From NCBI GenBank assembly GCA_036346255.1, contig CM070639.1:6458001-6522000 (forward strand): a stretch of 64,000 bases of DNA. The letters are read 5' to 3'. Below the pieces are notes generated by a model. The model did no database searches, was not told where the DNA came from, and was given only the letters and a program-made list of their open reading frames with translations. Position numbers and translations under genes: made by a program. Within the stretch, counting starts at the first letter, position 1. Every line of letters starts with the position of its first letter. This document shows, piece by piece, positions 22,775-34,829 of this stretch. The stretch comes from Ampelocalamus luodianensis. Taxonomy: Eukaryota; Streptophyta; Magnoliopsida; Poales; Poaceae.

Positions 22775-23709
22775 GGACAGTGTGGTTCGGAGACCGCATC
22801 TGTGTGCCCAACCAGCAGGAGATAAAAGAGTCGATTCTGAAAGAAGCTCATGAGTCGCCATACTCCATTCATCCTGGTAGCACCAAAATGTACCAAGACT
22901 TAAAAGAAAAGTATTGGTGGGTCAGCATGAAGCGTGAAATTGCTGACTTCGTCGCTCGTTGTGACGTCTGTCAAAGGGTTAAGGCACAACACCAAAGACC
23001 CGCTGGTCTGTTGCAGCCATTACCAATTCCCGAGTGGAAGTGGGAAGAAGTTGGTATGGATTTCATCACCGACTCCCGGGACCCAATCTAGATATGACTC
23101 CATCTGGGTAGTAATTGACCGGTTAACTAAAGTAGCTCACTTTATTCTGTCAAGACCACCTACCGAGCGACAAGCTAGCGAGTTGTACATGGCGAATCGT
23201 CGCTTGCATGGGGTACCCAAGAAGATTGTGTCGATAGAGGTTCTCGCCACCTCTCGGTTACGGAAAAGTGCATGAAGCCTTGGGAACTGGACTCAATTTC
23301 AAAGACGGCGTATCATCCCCAAACTGATGGTCAGACAGAATGCACCAACCAAGTTCTTGAAGACATGCTTCGAGCCTGTGCCTTAGATTTCGGAAAAGGT
23401 TGGGACAAGGATCTGCCATACGCAGAGTTCTCATACAATAATAGCTACCAAGCCAGTTTACAGATGGCTCCCTTTGAAGCTTTGTATGGTAGGAAGTGCC
23501 GAACCCCGCTCCTTTGGGATCAGGTAGGAGAGCGTCAGCTCCTTGGACCTGAGTTGATCAAAGAAGCTGAGAGTAAAGTGAAAACTATACAGGAGCGTCT
23601 GAAAGTAGCCCAATCCCGACAAAAGAGTTATCTGAGAATGCAGTCGGAGGAACTAAGTTTTGAGGTAGGAGATGTTGTCTATCTCGAGTTACCTCACTTA
23701 GAGGTGTGA
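22775..23709 (+). pseudogene. Integrase of the large gypsy element
   Basis: The zinc-binding region (YSIHPGSTKMYQDLK ... CDVCQRVKAQ) leads into the catalytic core (GMDFITD). The middle of the core, with the second Asp, is scrambled by stops and shifts near 23090-23270. The third part (TAYHPQTDGQTE) with the catalytic Glu is clear in an open frame of 145 residues from 23275. Confidence 0.83.
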
Positions 23710-24118
23710 GAGATTCCAAACAAAAGGCAAACTACACCCAAGTATATCAGACCATACAAGATCTTGGCAAAACGTGGAGAGGTAGCTTATCAGCTAGAAC
23801 TGCCAGAAGCCCTGTCAGCAGTGCATAATGTCTTTCACGTATCACAATTAAAGAAATGTCTGCGAGAACCTGAAGACCATACCTTTCTGGAAAGCTTGAC
23901 CTTCAAGAAGATCTCACCTACGTGGGCGACCAATTAAAATTACGGATGTCGCGAGTGTGTTACGAGCGAGAATCATCGGATCGTACAAGGTGCAATGGAG
24001 TCATCATCCAGAAAGTGAAGCTACATGGGAGAATGAAGACGAACTCAAGGCCAACTACCCCGATCTTTTGCTAACCAATCCACGAATCTCTGGTGAGATT
24101 CCCTTTAAGGGGTAGGTT
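23710..24118 (+). pseudogene. Chromodomain-like tail, decayed
   Basis: After a stop at 23707 the sequence still shows pieces of the usual end: an HNVFHVSQLKKC-like stretch near 23825 and a VQWSHHPESEATWENE-like stretch near 23990, in changing frames. A short purine run AAGGGGTAGG precedes the 3' LTR. Confidence 0.6.
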
Positions 24119-25182
24119 TGTAATATTAAATTTTAAATTCGATTGAAATTAAAGTTTAATTATTTTATTGGATTTTGTGGATTTTCAAAGCTTTTCCTTA
24201 ATTAAATTAAAGCTAAACAAATTTATGTGCAAAATATATTACCACAAAATAGCTGAAATATTTTATTTAAGTCCTAAATGCTCGGAGAATTTCGTGAATT
24301 TTCTCAGAATTTTTGGACTTAATTTGCTTTATTCTAAAGCCTAATTGAAATATCGGTATTTAATTAAATCAGAAATTAAAAGAATTTGCCAAAACAGTCG
24401 GTGGGCCGAAACCCAGCTCGGCCCACACCATTTCCCGCGCGCGCACGGCCTGCTCCTTCGCGCCTTCGCCGTCAGCCGTCCGATCAAAATCAGACGCACC
24501 ACCGTCGTCGTCTTCCTTTCCTTCTTCTTCCTCATCCTTCCTTTTTCGCCCGCGCCATCCGCCATGAACACGATTCGGAAACCTTCCATACGCGGCTAAA
24601 TCCTGGGCGAATCACCGAAATCCCGCGCGCATTAAAGTCCATGATCTTCTCCGCCCGACACGGCCATCACTTTCCCATCCGGCGCCTAAATCCCAAAATC
24701 TCGCCGTGACGCGAGGACCTTCTTGAGCTCCACGGCTCGCCCATGCCGCGCCCTATAAATAGGAGCGCGGGACCGCGCATCCTCCACAACACCCGCCACC
24801 AACCACGGCTCACCTCGTCCGTAGCGCCCTAATTAGAAGATTTCGCGGCAAAAACCTCGCCTCTTCTTCGTTTCCGCGCGCTGAACTCCTTCGTCTCCGC
24901 CGTCGACACCATCGTCATCGCCGCGTCCGTGCGAAGCCGCTGCCGCCACCCACTTCACCGAGGACCGGGATCATCTTCTTCGTCGACAACCGCATCACGC
25001 CGCCAAACGCCGTCGCCGACGACCCTTCCGCCCGCTCGCGCGCCGTGTTGGTAACCCCTAGTTCGCGATGCTCCCTCTTCGTTTTGCACTTTGCACCGTG
25101 AGGGCTCGCGTGGCGTAGAACGCCGCGAGCCACTCGCGGAGCACTGCCGACCTCGTGCCTACGTGGCATGGCCACGCAGAGG

Positions 25183-28100
25183 TGTAACATTCCAAAGGAA
25201 TGTTACCAAAATAAAAATAAAATAAAAGTTAATGTTTTATTGGATTTCCTGAAATTTGATAGAGTTTTAGTTTCTTTATTTGAGTTTCTGGAGTTTTAAA
25301 AGTCAAAATTTAAATTTAATTTGAAGTCCTTGAAGTTTACTTGATTTAAATTGAAAAGTAAAAATTTAGTTATTTTCTGGGATTTTCTGCAATTTTTAAA
25401 AGCTTTTTCCTAAATAATTTAAAGCCAAAACAAATTTATTTTCAAAATTAAAAGCCAACTTTAAGTTGGAATTAATTTTATTAAGTCCAAAATAAGTAAG
25501 GAAATTTTTGTGAATTTTTCCATAATTTTTGGATTTAAATTGCTATTTTCTAAAGCCCTTTTTATTTAATCGGAATATCTAAATTCACTAAACATTTAAA
25601 ATCCGAAAGTCTCTTTTGGTAAACCTCCTCCGCCCTTCTCCTCCGCGCCCGCCCACTCGCCCGCCCGCTCTCTCTCTCCCTCCGCACCCGACCCCACCCG
25701 TCAGCCCGCCTCCTTGCCGCCAGGTGGCCCCGCCCGCGCCCAGCTTCTTCTTCCTCCTTCCCCTCCTTCCCCACGACGCCGCACGCTCCGCCATTTTTGC
25801 CACGCCGCAAGCTCCATCCAACCGCCTCCTCCAACGGCCCCGCACCTCTTGCACACGCGCGCACGAACCGCGTCCACCAACCGCCCTCACCCCCACTCTC
25901 TTCCTCTCCTCTCGCGCCGGTTTCCACCCAATTCGCCCGCGAGCTCCGCAACGGCCGCCGGCATCCCGTGCACGATCTCGCCGTCCCCACCTCCCCATGG
26001 CCTATAAAGGGGAGCCTCGTGTGCGCCCCTTCCTCCTCATCTCCTCCCCCTCACTCATTTCTCCTCTCTCGCTTCCGTCTCGCCGGGATTCGAGTTCTTC
26101 CACCGTCGGTCGCCGCCTCTTCCGCCGCCTCTAGCACCGCCGTCACCGCCCGTACCTCTCCGACGACACCCACGGCATCGCCGCCCCTAGGCCTACCCCG
26201 TGCGCGCAACCGTTTGCCTCAAAGGTCGCCGGAACGCCGCGACGTTGTCGAGCCGCACGCGCCGTCGCCTTCTCCTCGCCGCCGGTCATGTCCGTTCCCC
26301 TCCGACCACCCGGGTGAGTGCCTCCGGTTCGCCACACTCCGCTCTCCCTTTTGGCACCCTCGCCGACCTCCACCGGGCCGCCGTTCGCCGGCGCCGTCCT
26401 GGCCCGAGAACCGCCGCCGGTTTTCACCGACGTGGCCGCCACGTGGCGCCAGGTCATCTCCATCTCACCCCTCCCCGCTCGCGTGGCTGCCCAGTCACCT
26501 GCCCGCATGGCACACCCAGATTCCACCCGAGCCAAAACGTTCAAGAACCTAGTCCATGGTGCACCCTTCTATGACAGTGGGTCCCGCGGCCAAATTTCTT
26601 TTCTTTTATTCTTTTCGGCAGAAAATCCTCGCTGACATCGTCCTTGCGCAATAAAAGGATTTTCCTTTAGAAAAATAAATCAGGAAAATCTATTAAACTC
26701 TGAAATTAAGTTTTAAGTAGATCTAAACTTAGAAAATTCATATCTTTTGAATCCCGACTCCAAATTAGGTGTTTCAAATAGCAAAATTTATATAAAATCA
26801 TTATCTAGCCAACTACATCAAAATTATTTAATTTTGAGCTCATTTGACCACTAATTCCTTTAAACCCTAAATCTAACATTTCATGTAAATTCAAACTATA
26901 AAAGCTCATATCTTTTGCATCCAAACTCCGATTGAGCCCATTCAAATTCCTAAATTTATCTAAATTCAAGATCTAGCTAACCAAACCAAAATTACTTAAT
27001 TTGGAGTTCATTTGAATTGTTATTTGAATTTTATTTGAATTTGGCTTATTTCACGATTAGATTTCGACGACTTCGGAGAGTCAGATTTCGACGCCGTTTC
27101 AGAGTGATCAATTGAGCAAGGCAAGTTACATTCTTGATCATATTTGCACCCATTATTTAAAATTATTTAAATTCTGTTTCAAATTATTACTACATGCTTA
27201 TTTATATTCCGTAATTTAAATTCATGTTTTTAAATTTATAGTTATGCCTAAAATCCTTTGTATGACCAATTTTGGTAATTGAAGCAAGCATATTGTCACC
27301 CTAGATAAAACCTAGTTGATACAATAGTATGGACTAGGATCATTTGGAAAATATTGTGCTTAGCCATGCTTATAGACCAAATATGTTTGATTTGGGAGAT
27401 TTCAGCCAAAGATCAATTGATATTTAAAGTGTACCCTTGGCATTGGTGTGTCATGAGAGTTTTATAATTGGCTTTGAAAAATGAAATAAAATGATGGTTT
27501 GGACATGGGCGAAATGGTTGTCTGGTGTGTGCAGGTTTATGCACGGGCTCAACCGGGTAGGTTGAGGCCCAGGGTTCTGTTGGTTGTCGCCTAGGTCAAT
27601 TAAGGACCGGTCTTCGAGCCGCATCTTGCTAAGCCATATCGTAGTACCACATGTCTTGTATGGGCAGAACCTGGCTGATTAATTTGCAAAGTTCCATCAT
27701 GGTCGTTCCTGTGATGCGGTGGGTGGTCTTTCATGACCTTTGTTAGTCCCACCTGGCGCAAGAGGGGGCCTGAACCCTGCGGACGGGTAGCCCAAAGGGG
27801 GTGAAACCTTAGTGAGGGAGGACTATGGTGGAATGGCGTATTGTAAAGGCCTTGACACGTGCTCTAGACTGCTTACCTAAGGTAGTGAGCGGTGGTATCG
27901 ACGGATGCCAAACAACTAGAGAATTTGTGTCGTGTGGGTAAAGTTGTACAACCTCTGCAGAGTGTCAATCTATTCGAATAGCCGTGTCCACGGTCAAGGA
28001 CATGCTGGCAAAGCCACTCAAAGTTAGACTTTGGTTTTGAAAATATTTTTGTAAAACAGTTTTGACATGGATGGGTGTCCATGAGAAAAATTGGGTTGAA

Positions 28101-28648
28101 GCCCCGGGTTGGTGCCCGTGTTTATATTGGTGTTAGGTTGGTGCCTACACTATCTTTATCAATGCAAAATCAATCTTTGATTTTAATAAATGTGAGCTTT
28201 TTAACTTAGTATGGTATTTAAGGTCAAATGCTGATTTATGCAAATTAACCCTGTAAGCCATCCTTTGTTACATCCATGTATGCATGTCATTCTGTTATTT
28301 GACGGGTGTAACTTGCGAGCACGGAAGTTGTGCTCATCTTGCTTAAGGCAAATAAAATTTCAGAGGAGAAGGACTTCGCTTCTGGTGTGGATCGTGTTGA
28401 CTAGGCCGCTATCCCAGTCGATTGCCTGTGGCAGATTGCTGGACTCCACAACGTCTTCTTCGTCTTCCGCTGTGTTTATTTATTGTTGCCCTGTAAGGCT
28501 ATCGTGTAATTAACTCTGTTGTTTATTAATAAATTTTAGCGTTTATGGTTGTGTTATCACAATTGTTTACTGTGTGAGCTAGCCACTGATCATGGGACTA
28601 GTTCAGTTATGCACAGAAGATCTGGGGTATTAATCCCGGGTCGTGACA
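25183..28648 (+). mobile_element. Solo LTR, nested in the 3' LTR
   Basis: It is bounded by TGTAACATTCC and CCGGGTCGTGACA, with AGAGG before and ACAGG after. The empty site in the 5' LTR reads ACAGG, so the left copy carries one change. No internal coding part is present, so it is a solo LTR of 3466 bp, left by recombination between two LTRs. A TATAAAGG box lies at 26003. Confidence 0.9.
26003..26009 (+). promoter_or_regulatory. TATA box of the solo LTR
   Basis: CCTATAAAGGGGAGC lies after a GC-rich region, in the same relative place as the TATA box of the surrounding LTR. Confidence 0.5.
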
Positions 28649-30622
28649 ACAGGCCACCGTGGCGCCACTTCACCGCCACGTGTGCGCCACGTCGCCAGCT
28701 TCGCACGCGTGGCGCCGCGTCAGCACAAACCTCCCGAGCCCCGAGCCTGTGAACTTGGTTCACGTAGACCGTGTCTATGACACATGGGGCCCGCATGTCA
28801 GGAATTAATTTAAATCCTTTAATTTTCGGAAAATTCATCGCCGGCGTCAGCATCGCGCAATAATTGATTTTCTAGTAGAAAAATAATTCAGAGAATTCAA
28901 TTAAATTCCAGATTTTGTATTAAACTTCTAAAATTCATATCTTTTGCATCTGAACTCCAAATTGGGTGGTTCAAGTTGCAAAATTTGTCTAAAATCATAA
29001 TCTAGCTAACTGAAACAAAATATTTCAATTTGGAGTTATTTTGAACTGAGTTTTTGATTTTATTTGAATTTGATTATTGAATTTGTCGTATTTTCGCGTA
29101 TAGACCTCGACGACTCCGGAGAGTTAGATCATTCCGACGATTTAGAATTTCAAGACTTCAACGAAGGCAAGTTACACTATTGATCATATTGTTCCCAGTA
29201 TTTTAAATTATTTAATTCCTGTTTTAAATTACTATTGCATGCATATGTTTATATAATTGTTTAAATGTCCTGTTTATATATAGTTATTCCAATCTCCATT
29301 GTATGGCCAATTTGATTATTGAATATGAATACCATGACACCCTTAGGCAAAGTTCTATTAAAAATTTTCATATGCTTAGCCATGCTTAGATCACATTTAT
29401 TTGGGAAGGTTTAGCCAAATCCTTTACAATTTGATTTTAAATTTGTTTCGGTGGTATTGTTTTACCACGAAAGGCTTATTATGAGTTTTTCACTCTAAAT
29501 AAAATAAAATGGGTTTGGACTTGGCGTGATGGATGTATGGTGGTTGCGAGTTCATGCAGGCCTAATTTGGTTAGGATTACGGCCCATGGGTTATTTAAAT
29601 GGAAAATCGCCAAGTCGGTTAGGACCGGTCTTTGAGCGTATTTTGCTACGCCTTACCGTACCACCACATGTGCGAATGGGACAGATTTGGCTAAATAATC
29701 TGTGGTGTCTTAGTGATATTTATGCTATGTTGTATGTGTGGGTGTTGGTTAGACATTAGTCCCACAGTGCAAGAGGGGATTAGGAGGATGGTTAGTCAAT
29801 GGTAGCGAAACCTTAGCGAGCATAAATACATTAAGATACGGCGTTATGTGACCTCATGATAATTGTTAGTCACACGCCTTCGGGCGTGCTTTGGCCAGAC
29901 ATTAAAGCATATTATCTCGTGTGGGTAAAGCTGTACAAACTCTGCGAGTAGAAACTATTCGAATAGCGGCGTCATGATCATGGACATGCTAGCAAAGCCA
30001 CTCTAAGTTAGACTTGTTTTTGGTTTATAAAATGATTTCCACAGATGTTTTTAGGATGGATAATCCTATGGTAAAATGGGGCGGTTAGCCAAGTGTGAGG
30101 AGGGTATCCTTCACTATTCATTTATTGGAGGTTATCTACTATTCGTTGTCATCTTAATCACTGATTTCAATTATATTTTGAAAATTGGCCTTAGAAAACT
30201 ATTAATGGTATTTGATCTGAAAATGCTGTTTATGCAAAACAACCGTGCCATTATCCTTTGTTTACCCTATGCATGCATTAATCTTCAATATTGGGTGTAA
30301 CTTGCAAGCACGGAAGTTGTGCTTACTCTTGCTGAATAATCTTTATTCGGAGAAGACCTCTATCGGAGCGGTGAGGACACGGGCGAATAAACTACGTCCC
30401 AGACGATTGCTGTGGCAAGTCGTGTGGCCTACCACTACTACTTTTCCATTGTGTTATTTCTTTTCATTTGGCCTCAGGCCCAGTTGTAATAAAACTCTGA
30501 GATAATATTAATAAAGAGCGTGATATGATTTTGGTATCACTTTTGATGACTGTGTACACTGGAAATCCTGGACTAGTGTATAAACACAGAGAATTCGGGA
30601 TCCTTCGTTCCCGGGTTCGACA

Positions 30623-30627
30623 AGGAT
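30623..30627. repeat. Target duplication AGGAT, right
   Basis: It is identical to 14719-14723 and directly follows the 3' LTR. Confidence 0.92.
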
Positions 30628-30653
30628 GATACTTGTATATTATGCCAACTAAC

Positions 30654-31237
30654 TTAAATTGCATATTTGGCGAGCTTCGGATAGCTCTCCATTCCTTTTA
30701 ACTGTTTTTTTTTGTCGATTTTGAAATGATTAAGGAAATTAATCGTAGTAAGTAACAATTTTGACTTAAAATAAGTACAAATTAGTAAGATCATGGCATA
30801 CGTGAGTTCATCGCATTCTTCTTTTCTTGGTTCCCTTGAGTCCATGACCTGAATCTCATGTCTAGAGGTGTTTACCACTGCTACGTACCAATGAAAATGC
30901 ACATGAATGGGTAGGAAAATCGGCATAAAGAGTTAGTACAATTTTGTCAAATAAGTATACAAGGACATCAATTAGGTTGTATATTAAATTTTACCATGTC
31001 ATGATTGAGATAATTAATCATCGTTTCTCTATTCTCGTCCTTTTCAAAGTCACCAATGGGAATATCATGTATTCCATCTCTTTGTAACATCTGGATCTTT
31101 GTTGTGTGCTCAATACAGTGACATCGGATTGTGGACCTAGGATAGAACAACTTACAACATCTTGCTGCTCGACCGCAGCCAAATGCTAGTGCCAGGCCAA
31201 GGGCAATCATAATGATCAATATTTTCATACGATCCAA
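30654..31237 (-). pseudogene. Ulp1-like (C48) protease, 5' part with His and Asp boxes
   Basis: The minus strand encodes FHWYVAVVNTSRHEIQVMDS, the His and Asp boxes of Ulp1-like proteases, with His at 30891-30893 and Asp at 30840-30842. Upstream, 31237-30968 is open for 89 residues, with a hydrophobic start and IHDIPIGDFEKDE. This may be an earlier exon or a chance frame. The matching Cys box is at 14585, across the large gypsy element. Such Ulp1-like genes in grasses are mostly carried by DNA transposons (Mutator-like or CACTA), which I infer here too. No complete start or full exon chain could be drawn. Confidence 0.65.
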
Positions 31238-31295
31238 CCTGATTCTATCGACACGGGTTTGTTATGAGATCGAGCGACTTATGTAGATGGTGAAT

Positions 31296-34200
31296 TGTAA
31301 CAGCCCCGATTCTTGGGACTGTTAAACCCTTCGCAACCGCCCAGGATGTACAGTTGCGAAGCAAATAGTATCTCAAGCAAGATTCCGATTGCAACAAAAA
31401 CCAGACTTTTATTATACAAAACTAAGGTTTAACAACCTGTTTTGACCTGACACGGGCATCCAACCCAAAGTTAAATATAATACAAGACAAAAGAACTTCA
31501 AACCACAGGTACACTTGAGCGTAGTCGAGACCTAATAATAGTAGTTGTTGCCTTCTGGGGGTCCACCAAAATCTTGCTCACAAGGATCCTCCTCTGTAGA
31601 TATTTTGCAAATAGCAAGAATGAGTACTACCACTGTACTCAACAAGCCGCATGGAAATGCTAAATAATTACATGCAAGGAGTTCATTGGATGGTTAGGGT
31701 TTACCATACCTGGCATATGTGGATGCACTTTGCATTTAAAACAATTTATAAAACAATATAACAATAATGAGTAATAGCATCAGGGGTTTATCAACAAACT
31801 CGATTACCAACTTAACATCTCAAAAGCTCTACTTATGCCTTGTATATTGGAATCACCCATGAACATAGCTTCATTAACCGGAAGCACGGTGTATTCGAAT
31901 ACCTTTGATCATTCACTCTGCAGAGTTGCCCAACTTTACCCACATGATATCTCAAGCTCGTACTGTCAAGCTATAAACACGCAATACGTTAGCGTGCGAC
32001 TGAGCTGAGATAACAAAGTCTTTTCACTGCTCAATCCTTTGTAGTCTCTACACTGTAGGTCGCTATCCATACAGCTCGGGAGACCACCGACCAATAGTGG
32101 AATCCGTACTCTGAGGCTGATGGGCCCATACCAGTGCTCCCATAGATATTCAATCGGAAGAGCAGTGTACTAAGCTAGGGAGGAATGACCACGCATGTGG
32201 TTGAGCGGTTTTCTGTGTCTGTTACTTGGCACAAGGTTCTTGTCCTTACCTGTCATCCAGTGAGGCGATGGCCCAACACCAACTCGTGGGTGTCCACCTC
32301 GGGATCTCACTGATGACTCACTTTTCATCCAGTGAGGCGATGGCCCAACACCAACTCGTGGGTGTCCACCTCGAGATCTCACTGATGACTCACCTTTAAA
32401 TGAGTATATTGGGTTGTCCAACTTCCTGGACAATCCTCAACTCTCCACCAAAACCTATTGGCTTAAAGCCAATACTTGCTTTTGATTGATGAACACATTT
32501 TTGGTGATAAAGTTAATTATAGTATTCTATGTAAATTAAGCTTGTCAAGGTGAATATGGCCTACAAGAGTTGGGTGGGTTTGTTTGTGGGGTATTTAGGA
32601 TTTATCTAATTGTCATGTCATTCAAAAGCATTATTTTAATATTTAAAGTAATTGGCACAAATACAGTAATGAAAGTAATAAATACATGTATGAAATGTAG
32701 GTTCAAAATGATCAACGGATGCGACTTGCCTTCTTGCACAAAGTCTTCTGGATACTGGTCTTGTCCTGCGTCTTCTGGAGCTTGGTCGTTGAAGTCGTGA
32801 CCTAACGAGAAACAATACAATAAAACAATTCAAATAAAATCCGGCTCGACAAGGAATGAGCTGGGAACAACATGCAAGTAAATAAAACCAGGAAAGAAAC
32901 ACAAAGAAAGGTAGGTGGTGTGAGATGGTAGGAGTTTTATCTGGTGTTTAATTGGATTGAATGAAACTGAGATTTAGATCCAAGTACAACAAAAATATTG
33001 TAAATGGATATAGAATCATAATGGAAGGTGGTGTGTGATGATATGTATTTATTTGGAGTTTCATATGGCTGAACGGAGTTGAGATTTGGACTCACGGGTT
33101 CGAAACGGTTAAATTTGATATATAATGTCAAATTAGGATTTTGGGCAAAAATGGTGTTGGATAATGAATAGTATCATTTTACTATTCATGAATGACAATG
33201 GATCAGTGAATAATGACTGGAATCAGTGTTTCTGGTTTGAAGTGAACAGTAGATAGGGTTTATTATTTTCGGATGGGAATGATTGGCACAAACCATTTTC
33301 GGGTAATGAACAGTAATGAGTTTACTATACAATGGCCAGTGTTTGGGCTGATTTAAAAGAGTAGACAGTGGAAGGGTTTTCTGGATTCGAGGTGGTCAAA
33401 TTTGACATATAATGTCAAATTAGGGTTTTGGGTGAGAAGGCGTCGGATGATGAATAGTACTATTTTACTATTCATGAATGAGAGCTGGATGTGATCACTA
33501 ATTGGAAATAACTGTTTTTACCTAAAAGAATAGTGGCGGACTATTTTTCATGTGATGAACAGTAACTAGGGTTTATTGTGTAATTTCGGATTTTGGAACA
33601 GTGTTTTCATTTTCGGGATGAACAGTAAATGAAATCACTGTGCAGTAAACAGTGTTTGGACCTAATTGAGTGAACAGTAAAAGATTTCACTGTTCACGGG
33701 TTGTGAACAGTGTTGGGCTGAGCCCAATGCCTAAATGGGCCTCGGCCCAATTCGGCCAGGCCATAAAGGCCCACGCCCAGCGGCTTGAGTCGCGTGGCCG
33801 AAAGGTCCGCGCGCTCGCCGGAGCAGAGGAGGCGAACGCCGGCGGCGCTCCGGCAGCTCCGGTGGCCGGCGACGAAGGTGGGTGGTGCGGGAAGCATCAG
33901 GGAGTCAAGGTGAACCCATTATGGGGATTTGAACGGGTGGTGGAGATGCGGAAATGGGGTGGCGGCGGAGGCAGCGTTCGGCCGGGGTAGAGGACGAGGC
34001 CGGCGGCGCTAGGGCGGCGTTCCGGCCAAGGGGAGGGGTGAGGAAGCATCAGTGAAGTAGTAGGAGCTCGGAGGTGGTGGTGCGGGTGCTCGGGGTGGTC
34101 TGAGGTGGTGTGGCGACGTGAGCCGTGAATGGAGGCGACGGTGGAACTCGGTGACGACGAGCTCCGGTGAGGGAGGAGGGTGGGGAGGTTAGGGGAAAGG

Positions 34201-34824
34201 TTGGCGGTGGTGAGGAGAAGCTTAAGCCGGGATGAGGAGGGAAGGGGGAGGAAGAGAGGCGGTGAATTTCACCTTTGCCCGACGGGGAAGAAGAGGGAGG
34301 CGGCGCGGCGGCAAAACTTGAAATTCGGCCGGCTCCGATGACGAGAGGGCAAGGGGAGGTGGTGGAGGGAAAAGTGATGAAGGAGGCTTGCTTTGGGTGG
34401 CCGCTTTCGGGTCGGGAGGCGGCGGTTGCGCCAGGGAGGCGGCGGGAACAGAGAGGCGGTGGGAGCAGTGGATGGCGACGTGGCTGGCGGGGAGAAGCTG
34501 GGCGGCGCCAGGAGAGGGGAGGTGGCATGGTGAGGTGGCGGCGGCGAAGGCGGTAGAAGGCGCTGGGGCAGTGCGTGGCACGGGACGGGAGGTGGCGCGG
34601 TGGTCAGCGATTGCGGCGCCGAAGGGAATGGCGGCGGGGGGTGACGCACGGAGGAGGAGGAAGGGGGAAGAGGCGCCCAGGAAAGAAGACGTCTTCAGAT
34701 GAAGAAGACGACGGACGGAAAAGGAAAGCGGGAAGGAGAGGAAACTTGCCGAATTGGGAAAGTTTTTGAATTCAAACGAAAAACTTCAAAAACCTTTTGA
34801 AATCCGAATTTTTGGGTTATTTCA
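31296..34824 (-). mobile_element. Solo LTR, 3.5 kb, minus orientation
   Basis: TGAAT precedes it (31291-31295) and follows it (34825-34829), a perfect 5 bp target duplication. The ends are TGTAACAG and TTATTTCA, TG...CA in form. Inside are the same markers as in the other gypsy LTRs but reversed, for example TTACCCACAT with CTCTGCAGAG near 31915-31950. Orientation is therefore minus. There is no internal coding region. The part near 33700-34770 is GC-rich, like the promoter end of the other LTRs. Confidence 0.85.
32253..32394. repeat. Two-unit tandem repeat, 72 bp period
   Basis: TCATCCAGTGAGGCGATGG begins at 32253 and again at 32325. The units are nearly identical, so this is a recent local duplication inside the solo LTR. 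Confidence 0.92.
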
Positions 34825-34829
34825 TGAAT

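Larger units (their letters stand above)
14724..30622 (+). mobile_element. Large nested Ty3/gypsy LTR retrotransposon, 15.9 kb
   Basis: The LTRs start TGTAACAGCCC (5') and TGTAATATT (3') and end GGGTTCGACA. The primer-binding site is TGGTATCAGAGC at 18795-18806. The inside (18791-24118) carries broken gag, protease, reverse transcriptase, RNase H and integrase with a decayed chromodomain-like end. The 5' LTR is 4.07 kb including a hAT-like insertion, and the 3' LTR is 6.5 kb including a solo LTR. A very long LTR with this domain order suggests a Del/Tekay-type chromovirus. The perfect AGGAT duplication supports a single insertion, antisense to the Ulp1-like gene it splits. Confidence 0.92.
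24119..30622 (+). repeat. 3' LTR of the large gypsy element, interrupted
   Basis: It matches the 5' LTR in two blocks, 24119-25182 and 28649-30622, split by the solo LTR at 25183-28648. Its start has decayed to TGTAATATT. It ends GGTTCGACA, followed by AGGAT. Between 24119 and 25182 it differs from the 5' LTR by many one-base losses and CTG/CAG to CG changes. Confidence 0.9.

Noticed and set aside
25616..26635. Long Pro/Ser/Arg-rich frames on both strands
   Set aside because: They are the GC-rich promoter-side part of a solo LTR and overlap in several frames with no domain.
31700..33500. Short regularly spaced motifs such as GAACAGTAA and ACTATTCA, considered as a CRISPR-like array
   Set aside because: Spacing is irregular, units are only a few bases, and this is AT-rich LTR sequence of a plant nuclear genome.
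34049..34769. Overlapping Pro-rich and Gly/Arg-rich frames on both strands
   Set aside because: This is the GC-rich part of the minus-strand solo LTR, with no start context, domain or splice pattern.
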